From Cocos nucifera (lineage: Eukaryota; Streptophyta; Magnoliopsida; Arecales; Arecaceae): DNA of 64,000 bases. The stretch is from contig QRFJ01001919.1 in the NCBI GenBank assembly GCA_006176705.1, positions 62,001 to 126,000 on the forward strand, written 5' to 3'. The translations under genes were made by a program, and so were the position numbers. Within the stretch, counting starts at the first letter, position 1, and the number at the start of each line of letters is the position of its first letter. The notes beneath the pieces were generated by a model. It had not been told where the DNA came from. It worked only from the letters and a program-made list of their open reading frames with translations, and made no database searches. Below are positions 25,564 through 38,616 of the stretch, piece by piece.

Positions 25564-28110
25564 ATTTTTCACTTGGACTAAAGTCAATCGGTGCAGTATC
25601 TAATACCTATCTTCCACTTGAAGTCATTGAATTCCTTCACCACAATAGTTTTAGTAAATGGATCGATCAGATTCTTCTTTTCATCGATCTTCTGAAGGTC
25701 GATGTCATCTTGATCCATAATTTCTCGGATAAGATGGTAGCAGCGCAGAATATGCTTCGTCCGCTGGTATGTCTTTAGTTCCTTCGCCTGAGCAATGGCT
25801 CTAAAGCTATCGCAATAGAGCAGAGCTAGACCATCAAGGAAGGATACTACTCCAAGATCGGTGATAAATTTTCTTAGCCACACCGCTTTTTTGGCAGCAT
25901 CTGATGCAGCGATATACTCCAACTTGTAAATTGAATCAGCCATAATGTGCTACTTGGAACTCTTGGAATAGACAGTCCTACCATTAAGGATGAATATATA
26001 TTCTGACACACTCTTGCTATCGTCATGATCAGACTGAAAATTAGAGTCGTGAACCCTATAAGTTTCAAGTTTGATTCATTATATACAAGCCACTGGTCCT
26101 TAGTATTTCTTAAATACTTTAAGATGGTTTTAACAACCTTCCAGTGATTCTTCCCTTGATCAGATTGGTATCTACTCACTATCGTTAGTGAGTATGCCAC
26201 ATCTGATCGCGTACATATCATGGCATATATTATAGAATCCACTGTCGAAGCATATGATATTTTACTCATATACTCTTTTTCTAGAGATGTTGTCGGATAA
26301 TGCCTTTTTGAAAGAAAAATTTCATGGCCTATCGGTAGATAATCTTTCTTGAAATTCTCCGTGCTGAATCATTTCAGCACAGTATCAATATACGTAGATT
26401 GAGATAATTCAAGCAATATTTTAGATCTATCTCTATAGATCTTCATCTCTAGAATGTAGGAAGCTTCTCCCAAATCTTTCATGGAGAATTGTGATAACAA
26501 TCAGATCTTTATTTCTTATAATGCAGGAACATCATTTCTGATTAAGAGAACATCATCTACATACAATACTAAGAATACTATTGTTGGACCATTAGTCTAC
26601 TTGTATATGAAGGGCTTCTCTTCATTCTTAATGAAGCCATACGTTTTGATTGTTCTATCAAATCGTATGTTCCAGCTTTAAGATGCCTACTTCAGTCCAT
26701 AAATAAACCTCTGAAGTCTACACATCTTAGACTCATCTACGGATGTGAATTCTTCAGGCTGTATCATATACACCTCTTCATCTAGCTCTTTATTTAAAAA
26801 AGTCATTTTCACATCCATCTACCAGATTTCATAGTCCAGATGGGCAGCGATGGCAAGCATAATTCGAATGGATTTGAGCATTGCCATAAAAGAGAACATC
26901 TCGTCATAGTTAATACCATAATATTGACGATACCCCTTGGCAACCAGATGGGTTTTATAGGTCTTCACCTTTTTGTCTACATCCTTTTTTTTTTTGAAGA
27001 CCCACTTACATCTTATAGATTTTACTCCTTCAGATGGATCAACTAATGTCCATATATTATTAACTTTCATAGACTTCATTTTAGATTTCATGATCTCAAG
27101 CCATTTTTTAGAGTCGGATCTCTGCATTGCATCTATATAGATGATCGAATCCTCATCATTCTCATCGAGTTCGATAGAATTTCCATCTCGGACTAAGAAA
27201 TCATAGTATCTATTCGATTAATGTGGTACTCTACCAGATCGTCTTAAGGATGTATCTACAATGGATTTTAGTTTTGATCTAATCAGATCCAGCTCAGATT
27301 CAACAACTTGTGTCTATTCTTCCACCTGCCGAACTTCATCGGTTCGACCTTAGAGGCATTAGTTTCTTCACCAAAAAACTCTTTTTCTAAAAAGACTGCC
27401 TTAAGACTGACAAACACTTTTTACTCATCAATAAGGTAGAAGTAATATTCTTTCATTTCTTTTGGATAACCTATAAAACTATATTTATCAGACCTAGGTT
27501 CAAGATTGTCAGTTATTAAATATTTGACATAAGCCGAATACCTCCAAACCCTAAGATATGAGAGCACTGGCTTATGTCCTATCCATATCTCATATGGTGT
27601 TTTATTAATAAATTTATTAAAAATCCTATTTAAAATATAACAAGCTGACTCGAGCGCATATCTCCATAGAAAAATTGACAAACCAGCAAATTCCATCATG
27701 AATCGAATCATATCCAAAAGGATCCAATTCCTCCTTTCAGACATACCATTATGTTGTAGTGTTCCAAGAGGAATCCATTAGGAGAGAATTTTATTCTTTC
27801 CAAGATATGTCAGAAATTCATTGAAAAAATACTCATCCTCTCAATCAGATCGAAGAGTTTTAATACTCTTTCCAGTTTGTTTCTCTACCTCATTTCGAAA
27901 TAGTTTGAATATTTCAAACGACTCCAACTTATGCTTCATTAAATAGATGTACCCATACCTCGATAGGTTGTCTGTGAAAGTTATGAAGTAGAAATATCCA
28001 TCTCTAGCACTTGAGTTCATGGGTCCACATACATCTGAATGTATTAGACTCAAAAGTTTAATGGCTTGTTCATCTTTTTCAGTAAAAGATGACTTGGTCA
28101 TCTTACCAAG
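25564..28110 (-). pseudogene. Element B pol remnant (integrase, RT, RNase H)
   Basis: Minus-strand fragments in order are integrase (27841-28101: LIHSDVCGPM, FITFTDNLSRYGY; 27421-27744: NKTPYEIWIGHKP), RT (26819-27127: WTLVDPSEGVKSI, VAKGYRQYYGINY) with catalytic YVDD at 26552-26563, and RNase H with the 3' end (25584-26269: RSDVAYSLTIVSRYQSD, YIAASDAAKKAVWLRKF). The blocks are separated by stops and frameshifts. The protein is close in type to that of element C, so both belong to related lineages. Confidence 0.88.
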
Positions 28111-28740
28111 AAGACAGAACTCACAGATCGAAAGTAATTCATAATCACTAATCTCAAAAATTTCTTCTTGAGCTAATCTATTTATTCTATTCTTATTAAT
28201 ATAACCCAGCCTACAATGCTAAAGATAGACTTCGGATACATCACTAATTTTAGGATGTTTACTAGAGGATTGAACCACGTTAACATGCATAATTAATAAA
28301 TAAATATCATTATTCAATTATCCAATAAAAATTATAACATCATTCAAAATGATATTATAATTTTTTTTTATTGATATTTTAAAATCATTTATGGCCAAAA
28401 GGCCTACAAAAATGATATTCAATAAGAAAGTTGGACAAAAATGACATTCATTAAGAATAACTTTATTTGAATTGATTATAAGATTCATGATTCCTAAAGC
28501 TAGAATTGAAACTTGTCTTTCATCTGCAATGTTCAAGAATCTCTCATCTTGATCAAATCTCCTGCTGACCTGCAAGTCCTGCATAAAATTACAAATATGA
28601 TAAAGGCTTTCAGTATCTAATACCTAGGCAGTAGAATCAAATAAGAAAAAATTATAAGGCATTTTCATATAATTACCTTGCCCAGCAACCACTTGCTTCT
28701 TCCTTGGCCTATTCGGATCTAGGGAGGTAATGTACAAAGG
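28111..28740 (-). pseudogene. Element B protease / pre-integrase region, badly decayed
   Basis: This lies between the gag knuckle and the integrase. A 88-aa minus ORF (28318-28584) resembles the segment between protease and pre-integrase (ALGIMNLIINSNKVILNECHFC is only weakly like the family). I cannot locate a convincing protease active site. The whole stretch is AT-rich and full of stops. Confidence 0.5.
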
Positions 28741-29526
28741 ACAATTTCTCTTTCAGTGCTCCTACTTCTTGCAGAAAAAGCATTTCGTCTGGCTTTGGTC
28801 GGGCTTACGCTTCTTGGTCTGATCCTATGCAGTCGTCCCAGCACGTGGCTGCACCTGCTTATTTTTCTTCTTCTTGTTCTTCTTTTCTTTCTTAAAAGGT
28901 CAACAATCAAAAGAAGACCCTCTCACTACATTCACCATTTTCTTATGGAATTGATGATCCTTCTCAAAATTCTACAGCAATCCTGACAAGCCGTGGTAGT
29001 TGACTGCAAGCTTTGTCATTCTAAAATGAGTCAGAAAAGGAAGAAAGAACTTAGGCAAGGAATTAAGGATCGCATCCTTATCGAGCTGTTAGTGTAGGAA
29101 AAAGCCCAGCTTGCTAAGGCGCTCAATCATGTGCAATACATAATTGATGACTGAGGCCCCATCCCTCATTCGAGCGCTGAAAATGACATAACTTATTTTG
29201 TGCCTTTCAACATCGTCAGGCATTCTAAAAGAGTCATTCAACATTTGAAGTATCTCCTATGGTTGGACATTTTCGAACCTATGGCTAAACTCGTCATTTA
29301 TTACTGCCAACATTATGCATCGAATGGTGGTACGATCGTTGAGCCACTTCTGATAAGTATCTCATATCGCTCCTAGAGCTGGCTTCTCAGGTGCCGGATC
29401 CGTTACTATAAAAAGGATCCACTCATGCTCCAGAATGATTTTCAACTTACGATACTAGCTATTGAAGTTGGATCTTATTAATTTATCATTATCTAACAAT
29501 GATCGGAGCGACAGGTTAGTAGCCAT
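28741..29526 (-). pseudogene. Element B gag remnant
   Basis: The start codon is at 29526 (MATNLSLRSLLDNDKL), after which reading meets stops. The order fits the copia gag family, with MRDGASVINYVLHMIERL-like sequence near 29150. The zinc knuckle at 28741-28782 reads C-FF-C-KK.E-H-.KRN-C, with two stop codons inside it. It lies directly upstream of the element's pol in element orientation. Confidence 0.8.
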
Positions 29527-31113
29527 TTCTATACAAAAAAAAAAATCAAATCTAATTAGTATATGAATCAATTATCCTAAAGACTTAGACTTTAGTCTAA
29601 AGATTCTTTGATTATTTTATACAAATTTGTAGCCTCTATTTCCAATTCGAGGAATTACTTTAGTTCCTTAGTGGGTACTAGAATCCATAGACTGCACACG
29701 AGCCCAACTTTGGTTGGTCAATCCATGTGCATCTATGGATAGATTCAAAATCAATTCTTTCTCTAAACAACTTTTAGTAATATTGATTTTGCCTCGGAGA
29801 CCTAATCAGTAGGCTTTAGTCTCCACTGAAAAAGTCCGATTAGGTCCAACCTTTAACATGATCATATTTGATTTTATCTAACCAATAAATGATCAAGCGT
29901 GACTTTGATCGACCAACCTAACCACCATCAGAAAGACTTAACCAAATTATCACTTGATAAATAATAATTTCATTAGTCAATAATCACTAGACCTTTGGGC
30001 CTCCAATGATCATTACCCTAGTGAACCCATTATCACTCAACTTAATAGGAGGCAATGATTTAGTTATCTATATAACTATTTCATTTTTAAGGACCTAATA
30101 ATTTTAAAAAATTTAATTAATATATTTTAAGAAGAGGAAGAAATACAGCGAGCTAATTTCGATCCTTCCACTAACTTCACAAAGTTAGATTAAAAAAAGA
30201 TCTAATCTAAGCTGGCATTAGGAGCACTTAAATTAATCAGACTAATTTACCTAATTCACATGGATGAGCTTAAATTATCAAATGATCTAATCAAAATCTA
30301 ATTAACCAGGATGGTCAGGTAAGTGAGATTAGTGAAAGGGATATGTTATTAACTCATCAAAGATCGAATCAATGTGAGTAGCTTTCAATTAAAAACTATT
30401 GATCAAATTGCTAGACTTATCTTAGACACCATTTAGTTAATTAGTTTCAATTTGATCAACCTAATAATTATGGGTTCGACCGCGTAGCCATAAATCAAGT
30501 TCATTTGGTCCTCATTAAAGGCATGAACTTAACCAACTATAACTATTATAATTGATTCTATAGAGTCCTTGACCTAATCTAAATTAATATTTAATTAGAT
30601 TTAATCAATTACTCTAAATTAGTTCATTTCTTAACTAACCTTAGGTCCAACCCAATTAATGAATCCAATTCAACTAACCCAATAACCCACATTTTATGAT
30701 TAATAACTTAGAATCTTAATTCATAATTCTAGATACTAAATTATTATACTTATATTTAATTAAGTTTATGGACTGAGGGTTAGGGTTCAGCATTTTAAAA
30801 ATATTTTTTAAAATTTTGAAAGATTCTTTATAACTTAGCATTATTCATCAATTGAGTCGACTCATTTTAATATTAAATCGGCTCAATTCACAAACAATAC
30901 TAGTTGTAGAATTTAATCTGAAACTATGTATACTACATAAAATTAATTAATGAATCAAACTTTGGATCCTATCTAAACATGCATTCATGATCAAAAATTA
31001 GATTAAAGTTTTATTTAATCAGATCATAAAAATATTAGATCAGATCTAAGATTTTATGATTAATAATTTAGATCAGCAATATACCAGGATAATCTTTTCA
31101 TTGTAGGGGGTAT
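29527..31113 (-). other. Element B 5' leader (left of element C)
   Basis: This is AT-rich non-coding sequence of about 1.6 kb between the gag start and the element C insertion. With the 160 bp at 40898-41057 it forms a long untranslated leader, as in element C. I see no gene in it. Confidence 0.6.
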
Positions 31114-33394
31114 TGTTAGATATATGTGCCCTAGAAGCCAGAATTGACTGACACTTGTAATACACTTCTAAGGGCAAAATTGTAATTTTGACTATAATTA
31201 ATGAAATGGATTATTTTCTATCACACATGTGTATTTAGTGTCTGTGATACATCCTTTGAGTTAATGGTAATGATAATTCATATTTTCAAGAGTTGAAAAT
31301 TTAAGACATGAATAATCATTATTAACTCATAAACAGCTCCCGACCATAGGATCATCACGAGGATGGTGATTGATCCAGAAGGTTGGTGTACGATCGCTTC
31401 TCTTTAGTAGATGAGTCTTGAGTCTACGGTGTGGAGACACCGGAGTGAGAGTACAGGTACTCGTTAGAGAACGAGGGCACTGAGCGTGACCACCTCGAGT
31501 AGTCATTAGGAAGTCTACCTTCTCGTCAATGACTGACTCGATGCTGCAGTAGTGTGTCTGGTTCTTTGACCTGAGATGCATCGGCAGTTCACCTTGAGGG
31601 TGTTATAGTTTGACTACACCATTACTCGATCTCCTAGCCATATGGAATCCTGAGGTGTATGTTGGCTGTAGCATGTTCATTGTAGGAACTGGATTGCATC
31701 AAGATGGGATCTATCTACCTCGGTGGTAGAGGAGTAGCCCTATGATGATCATGAGAATCAAGTCCAGAAATCCATGGCCATGGTAGAGTGAAATAATAGA
31801 AAGAGTTTCTATTTAGATTTTCACATTGGACTCGAATCGAATGATTACATCATATGACAGAGACTAGGGTTTGACGAGTTCACCTTAACCCTAATCTGAT
31901 CGGGGCTCAAGATAGAAGAACTGAATCACACAGGTAGCTGCACCAAGAGGTTCGCATTCAGCTCTGATGGGTTGCCACCATATACTGCTAGGTGTCACTG
32001 GTGGATTTTGGGAGCAATTAGAATGATTTAGATGATCGATCATTCTAGCTGTTCGAATCAGAAGAGTTCTGATCCATCGAAAGGAGTTTCGATGATGTCT
32101 ATGATAGAGATCATGACATATCCCATTACCATACAGAACTGAACCTAACTGGGTCACACAAACAAGGGTTTGAATCTGGTGATCATCAATTGAACTGATC
32201 TAGTTCAATTGATCTGAATGAGATTCAATTAGGTTCAAGGAAATCGTGCTAGCACTCGATTGAACCTAACGTTCTTCTTTTACTATCATAAATAAGTTGT
32301 CCTGACTGAGCCAAAGGAGTTTGTGCTCAATCAGAGGCCTTCATATGGTCTGACTGGAGGTTGTCCAAGTCAGAATAGGTTGTCTTATTTGTAAGACATT
32401 ACCTACCATTTTTGGTCACCTGCCATTTCTTGTTCTTTGACTTTGGTCAAAAGTCTACCTTTGACTGGTCAAACGTTGACCATTGACCCTTTGACTTTTG
32501 ACCACATGTCATGCACCTATTGGAGAGCTGGTGGGGGCTTGTCCCCCTGCCAGAACCTGGCAAGGAGAAGGGCGCACGCCAAGGGTGGCGTGAGCCCAAG
32601 TAGGAGGCGCCTAGGAGTCCTTGTTGGACAAGGACTCCACCTCCCTTTAGGATTCCAATCAGAGTTCTACTAAGAATCCAGTTTGACTGGTCTTAGGCAC
32701 CCTCTAAGGAGGAATCCAGGGGTCTCTATTCCAACCAATCAGATTTAGATCTGATTTCACAAAGGGTTGTGATTGGTTGAGAGGAAGAGGAGTTGGATCA
32801 CAAGAGGTCTATAAATAAGACCCTGCGCCCAACCCTAATCAAAAGTGAATTCAATAGAGATTTCCCACGCCCCAAGGCTGCCTCTCCCTTCCTTCTCCAT
32901 GCCATACTCTCTTCTCCCCTTGCTCTCCACGTCCAAAAGGTGTTTTGGACTTAGTTTGGTGCGATTCAGATCAAGAAAAGGCGATCAAAAGCAAGAAGGC
33001 TGCGCTGCTGCAAAAGGACGACTGCAGATCTTCAAAAGAGTTTTGAAGATCCTCCAGATCAGATCCAGATCTGATTTTTGGAGGTGTGATAGAGAAGAAG
33101 AGGATCTCCAGATCCAACCCGAGTGGATACCGGTAGAGGCCAGGCGCTTGCGTGGCTAAGATCCAGAACCTTCCGCTGCAATCAGGATCATCTATAGGGT
33201 AATAGGATTACCCAAATCAGGTAAATTGAATTTGATTTAATTTATCTTATTTTATTTTATTTATTAAAATAATAAGAATCAGATCTAAAACATATCAAGA
33301 TCTGATTAGAGATCAAGAGAAAATTTTTGAAATATATCTCTTGATCTAATCAGATCTGGACGAACCTGGACCGGGAAATCAGGATTTCCCTTCA
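31114..33394 (+). repeat. Element C 5' LTR
   Basis: 2281 bp, TGTTAGATATATGTGCCC to GGATTTCCCTTCA. The likely promoter lies near 32814 (CTATAAATAAGACC). The ORFs inside it (for example 32437-32673 and 32845-33159) are nearly identical in both LTRs only because the LTRs are nearly identical; I see no protein family. Confidence 0.95.
32813..32821 (+). promoter_or_regulatory. TATA box in element C 5' LTR
   Basis: TATAAATAA is preceded by GAGGTC and lies about 580 bp before the LTR end. The same sequence is in the 3' LTR at about 40316-40324. It would drive the element transcript, with R and U5 downstream. Confidence 0.6.
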
Positions 33395-33396
33395 AC

Positions 33397-33409
33397 TGGT
33401 ATCAGAGCC
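33397..33409 (+). other. Primer binding site of element C
   Basis: TGGTATCAGAGCC lies two bases after the 5' LTR and is complementary to initiator-Met tRNA. It is a perfect match to the usual copia primer site. Confidence 0.95.
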
Positions 33410-35252
33410 ATGGTTCTAAAATTGTTTAGATCTGATTTTAATTTTATTTTAATTAAAAAATAAAGTGATTTTAGATGTCACATGAGATGTGATCAGATCT
33501 GAAATCAGAAAAATTAAAATTAAATGATTTGGATCTAAGAACATGAAGATATGCATGACTAGTTCTAGAATAGAATAGTTCTATAGAATAGTTTTGCATG
33601 TCTTTGATTTAATTTGATTAAATCATATTTTAGATCTTCTTATTTACTATTTTCTGATATTATAAGTGTTATAATAACATCTGATAAACAGCAAATAAAA
33701 ATTATTTAATTTTAAATATCATATGAGATATGATAGATGCATGATGACTAGACTAATTGTAGAATAGTTCTACATAATTGTCTAGATTAGAATTTATTTT
33801 GATTAGATCAATTTAAATCTAATTTTTTAGATTATTATGTGATAATTTAGATCTGAAAACATGCATGAATTGATACATGAGATGTATGCAAAATATGCCT
33901 TGATTAGATCTAAATTTGTATATGAGATATATGATATAGATCTATAACTGTTTTGTAGATTTACATGTTCCTGATTAAGGCATTCCTCTTGGCCGTCCGG
34001 TCATAAGAACGAAGAAGGGTTTAAAGGCCCTCTCTTTCCATTCGATGGGGTGTTCTTATGACGTGTAGGGGTGCTGCGTGTTCGTCCTTAATCAGAAACC
34101 CAAAACTTACTTTCTGCAAAACCCTAGATCCTGAAACCCTAGGATTTATTGTGCATATTTTGTTTATGAACCCAACTTAATTAAGAATTAAGTTTATGGA
34201 ATATCAATTAGGTCTAAAATTGAGAATTTCAGATCTAAGACATATTCATAATACTGGGTTCAGGGCTTGGGTAGCTCAATTAGGTCTAAGCGGTTGATCA
34301 AACCGAATCAAGAGTTGGTTAGATGGGATCAACAATGCTTAAATTGACCAGCCTAATAGGATTAAGTCTGGGTCAAGATCGAGTCACGATCAAGCAAGAC
34401 CTAATTAGGCTCAGAGGTTAGAGTCTGGATTGTAGGCTAACCCAATTAGGTTCTGACTCAACAATTTGGTGTCTAAGGTAAGTTTGGCACAGACGACCGA
34501 CTGGTTTTTAATTGGAAGCTACTCGACTTGAATGCGTTCTTGTGCGAGTTAACGGCATATTCCTTCCACCGATCTCACTTACCTGGCCATATCTGTTGAC
34601 ACAGTTCTGATCTGAGGTGGTCAATAATCCGAGCTGACCCATGCCACTAGGTTAGTCATAATTGTTATGACTAAGCCAAGTCTAGTTTAATGAGACCTGA
34701 ATCAATTCTCCCTAAGAAAAGATTAAGTCCGAGGTCTTCCACCATTGTAGACGTGCGGGCCCTTCCCGGGGTTGATTGTTCTCGGCTGGATACAGTGGCT
34801 CAGTTGCACCGGAAAGACGCAACCATGTCTATTAGGCATTGGATGCTATGGGCTGGAGGATGAGTTGGGCTCAATATTTCGGATACGGTGAGAGACCCAA
34901 TTAGGAACCCAGTCTATGCAAATGGTGGGTCTGACTTAACTAAGGAGTGGATCAATATTTTGGATACGGTGAGATTCATGAATTAGAGACCAAGTTTGGG
35001 TGCACCATGATTAGAGAATCATTGAACAAGAGTTGTTCACTCATTGGCTAACCCATCACCAATAACTGTTAGGTGAGGTGATGAGTCAGTTGGTGAGACC
35101 GCACCACCCACTAGAAATCATCAATCGCGGAGATTTTCGCATCTCTACAGAGGGAGTGTAGGGATCCGAGAAAATAGTGGGGCTAATTTGTTTAAAAATA
35201 AAATCCCTAAACAAATTGGTCAAGTCAAAATTATAGTATCTAACTAGAATCT
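33410..35252 (+). other. Element C 5' untranslated leader
   Basis: About 1.84 kb of non-coding sequence lies between the PBS and gag. It has no ORF of note. A long leader of this type is shared with element B. An AG-rich acceptor-like site (CTCTACAG, 35259-35266) lies just before gag. Confidence 0.75.
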
Positions 35253-35270
35253 TTGACTCTCTACAGGAAA

Positions 35271-36149
35271 ATATCTGCGTCCAACCCACTGGCACGTATC
35301 CTAGACACACATAGACTGACTGGACCCAATTATAAAGATTGGCTCAGGAACTACAAAATTATTTTGGGTTCAGAGAAGTTAACACATGTTTTGGACCAGG
35401 ACCCTCCCACCTTACCAGCTCGTCCATCCACTGAACAGAGAGCGTCTCTGGAAAAATGGATTGACGAAGATAATAAGGCCAGATACTACATGTTGGGCTC
35501 GATGTCTGATGAGCTCCAGCGCCAACATGAAGATATCGGGACTGCTCGCCAAATGTTGGCTCACCTGCAGGAGATGTTTGGTGAACAGAGTCGCGCAGCC
35601 AAATATCAAGTCACGAAACGACTTTTTAAGGCTAAGATGCGTGATGGGCAGTCAGTCCAAGATCACTGTCTGACAATGATCAAGGACATGGAAGAGCTTG
35701 AGAAGCTCGGTGTGAAGTTGGACTTGGATTTGCAGAACGATATTATTCTGCAATCCTTGACTGATGCATATGGGCAATTCATCATGAATTATCACATGCA
35801 TAAACTTCAGAATTCCTTGGCCGAGTTGATGAATATGCTGGTTACTGCTGAGCTTTCTATGAAAGGTTCTAAAGGCTCAGTTCTTGCTATGGAACGGACT
35901 TCTTCCAAAAGAAAGTCTTATGGAAAGAAAAAGAAGTCTGTGAAAAAGCAAAAGGTAGAAGGATCAAAGAAGAAGAAGGCAGAACCGAAGAAAAAGGTCG
36001 ATGGCAAAGAAAAGTGTTTCCATTGCAACAGCGACGGCCATTGGAAGCGGAACTGCCCTACTTACCTGGCCACCCTGAAGAACAAGAAGGAAGGTCCTTC
36101 TGGAGGTATGCTCATTATTCGAGCAAAACGTGAATGCCAAACGACCTAG
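35271..36149 (+). pseudogene. Element C gag, start codon lost
   Basis: The reading frame is open for about 290 codons. The natural start appears to be the codon at 35271-35273, which is ATA where relatives have ATG (then SASNPLARILDTHRLTGPNY). No in-frame ATG precedes it. Gag motifs include WLRNYKIILGSEKL, the central MRDGQSVQDHCLTMI and a lysine-rich linker. The zinc knuckle CFHCNSDGHWKRNC at 36015-36056 is intact. The last ~15 residues (from about 36110) are out of frame after the protease deletion. Without a start codon or protease it cannot make functional capsid. Confidence 0.85.
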
Positions 36150-36150
36150 G
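36105..36150 (+). other. Deletion junction that removed the element C protease
   Basis: Sequence passes from the post-knuckle region (GPSGGMLII) almost at once into the pre-integrase region (NAKRPRDSPNDRYLWHLRLGH). In related elements the DSGS-type protease and the start of the pre-integrase domain (roughly 130 codons) lie between these. The join also shifts the frame. Confidence 0.8.
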
Positions 36151-37930
36151 GATAGTCCAAACGACAGATATCTATGGCACCTGAGATTAGGTCATATAGC
36201 AGAAGATAGGATTAACAAATTGGAGAAAAATGGGCTATTGAGTCCATTGACTTTTGAGTCATATCCAACTTGTGAATCTTGTCTTCAAGGCAAAATGACT
36301 AAACTCTCTTTTGTTGGACATGGGGAGAGGGCCACAGATCTCCTTGCCCTAGTACATACTGATGTGTGCGGCCCATTCGATGTGCCGGCTAGAGGCAATT
36401 TTGTCTACTTCATTACCTTTACCGATGATCTGTCTAGGTATGGGTATGTGTATCTTATGAGACATAAGTCTGAAGCCTTTGAAAAGTTCAAAGAATTCAG
36501 ACATGAAGTAGAAAAATAAACTGAAAAATCCATTAAGGTTCTTCGATCAGATCGAGGAGGTGAATACCTTAGCCGAGAATTCCTAGACTATCTTAAGAAA
36601 AATGGCATAGTCTCTCAATGGACTCCACCAGGAACACCTCAACTCAACGGGGTTTCAGAACGGAGAAATCGGACTCTATTGGATATGGTTCGATCCATGA
36701 TGAGCTTCACAGACCTCCCAGATTTTCTTTGGGGACATTCATTATTAACTTCAATCTATTTACTGAATAGGGTTCCCTCTAAAACCGTTCCTACCACACC
36801 GTATGAGATATGGCACGGTAAGAAACCAAGTTTGAGTCATCTCAGAATTTGGGGATTGTCCGGCTTATGTCAAAAGACAACAAGTGGACAAGTTAGAGTT
36901 TAGGTCCTTTAGAGCTCGATTCATAGGATATCCTAAAGAGTCATTAGGATACTATTTCTACATTCCAGAAGACCACAATGTGATTGTGAGTCGACATGCC
37001 ATATTTCTTGAAAAATAGTTTATTCAAGATAGTGGCGTTGGAAAGCAGATTAAGCTTGATGAGAAAGTCTCACAAGCAGAAAGAGCTAAGGACCAAGTGG
37101 AACCAAATCAGGTTGAGCCAATAAGAACACTACCTCCTCCACCTCATAGATCGGAAAGAGTTTTCCGTCCCCCTGAAAGATACTTAGGTATTATTTCAGA
37201 GGACGTAGAGGAAATGTTCCTCATAGGTAATGGTGCTCATGGTGATGATCCCAAAACCTACAACGAGGCGATATCAGATATCGACTCTGAGAAATGGCTT
37301 GAGGCAATGAAGTCAGAAATTGACTCGATGCACTCAAACCAAGTCTGGACCTTGGTAGATCCACCAAAAGGTATAGTACCTATTGGGTGTAAATGGATCT
37401 TCAAGAGAAAGATTGGTGCAGATGGGAATGTGGAGACATTCAAGGCTAGACTGGTGGCAAAAGGTTATAGTCAACGCGAAGGCATTGACTATCAGGATAC
37501 CTTTTCCCCGGTAGCTATGCTAAAATCCATCCGCACATTGCTTGCTGTTGCAGCCTATTTCGATTATGAAATATGGCAAATGGACGTGAAAACGGCATTC
37601 CTAAATGGATATCTTGAGGAAGATATCTATATGGAACAGCCGCTAGGTTTCACATCCAGTGATACTGATCACAAGGTTTGCAAGCTGCAAAGGTCCATAT
37701 ATGGACTTAAGCAAGCATCTCGGAGCTGGAACACTCGTTTCAATGATGTGATCAAAAAGTTTGGTTTCATCAAAAACGAAGAGGAACCATGTGTTTTCAA
37801 AAGGGTCAGTGGGAGCGCTGTTGTCTTCCTCGTATTGTACGTGGATGACATCCTCCTTATTGGGAATGATATTCTCATGTTGACATCAGTCAAGATGTGG
37901 TTGTCTAAGGAATTCTTCCATGAAAGACCT
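36130..37930 (+). pseudogene. Element C integrase and RT
   Basis: The pre-integrase domain has H-x-C pattern residues (WHLRLGHIAEDRI, CESCLQGKMTK). The integrase core has HTDVCGPF, LRSDRGGEY and GVSERRNRT, so D, D and E are all visible. Lesions are TAA for CAA at 36517, a frameshift near 36870 and TAG at 37016. RT is open from 37097 to 37916 (LEAMKSEIDSMHSNQVWTL, KTAFLNGYLEEDIYM, QASRSWN) with the catalytic YVDD at 37838-37849. A frameshift near 37917 ends it. Confidence 0.9.
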
Positions 37931-38604
37931 AGGTGAAGCATCCTTTATTCTAGGAATTAAGGTCTATAGGGATAGACCGAATAGGATGCTAGGACTTTCA
38001 CAGAAAATGTACATAGAGGAAGTACTAAAGAGGTTTAGTATGGAAAACTCTAAGAGGGGATTAATATCCTTCAGACATGGTATTCATCTTTCCAAGAAGA
38101 TGTGCCCCAGCACACCTGAGGAAATAGAACGCATGAGCAAGATCCCTTATGCTTCTGCAATAGGGAGCCTCATGTATGCCATGCTATGTACACGACCTGA
38201 TATAGCCCATGCTGTGAGTGTCACAAGCAGATATCAGTCAAATCCAGGTGAAGAACACTGGACTTCTGTGAAATGTATCCTTAAGTACTTGAGAAGAACT
38301 AAGGATATGATGTTGGTCTTTGGTAACGGAGAACTCCAAGTTCAAGGATACACAGACTCGGACTTCATGTCCGATATAGATGATCGAAAGTCGACATCTG
38401 GCAGACTGTTTGTGCTGAAAGAGTTTCTAGCAAACGGTGATATCATCTCATCCGCGATTACCTTGAGAAAGGTTACGTTGAGGTCAAGAGAGTCAACTCC
38501 GTAGATAATGTGGCAGACCCACTTACAAAGCCGTTGGGCCAGCAGAAGATCGAAGCCCACCTTGAGAAGATGGGACTTAGACTTGTAGCCAATTGGCTTT
38601 AGGA
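37920..38604 (+). pseudogene. Element C RT end and RNase H, internally deleted
   Basis: The 194-aa open frame (MKDLGEASFILGIKV, CTRPDIAHAVSVTSRYQ, GYTDSDFMSDIDDRKSTSG) breaks off in RNase H after STSG. Relatives continue there with about 80 residues carrying further catalytic positions; here the sequence jumps near 38405 to the end of the domain (DNVADPLTKPLGQQKIEAHL, about 38500-38570). It terminates at 38600-38602 (NWL-stop). RNase H would be inactive. Confidence 0.88.
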
Positions 38605-38616
38605 TAAGTGGGAGAT
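38602..38616 (+). other. Polypurine tract of element C
   Basis: GGATAAGTGGGAGAT directly precedes the 3' LTR (TGTTAG at 38617). This is the usual copia position and composition for plus-strand priming. Confidence 0.85.

Noticed and set aside
31891..32157. 88-aa minus-strand ORF identical to 39395-39661
   Set aside because: Also LTR sequence of element C; same explanation.
32437..33159. Two ORFs (78 and 104 aa) repeated nearly unchanged at 39941-40663
   Set aside because: They lie in the element C LTRs. The identity reflects recent LTR duplication and not selection on a protein; no domain is visible.
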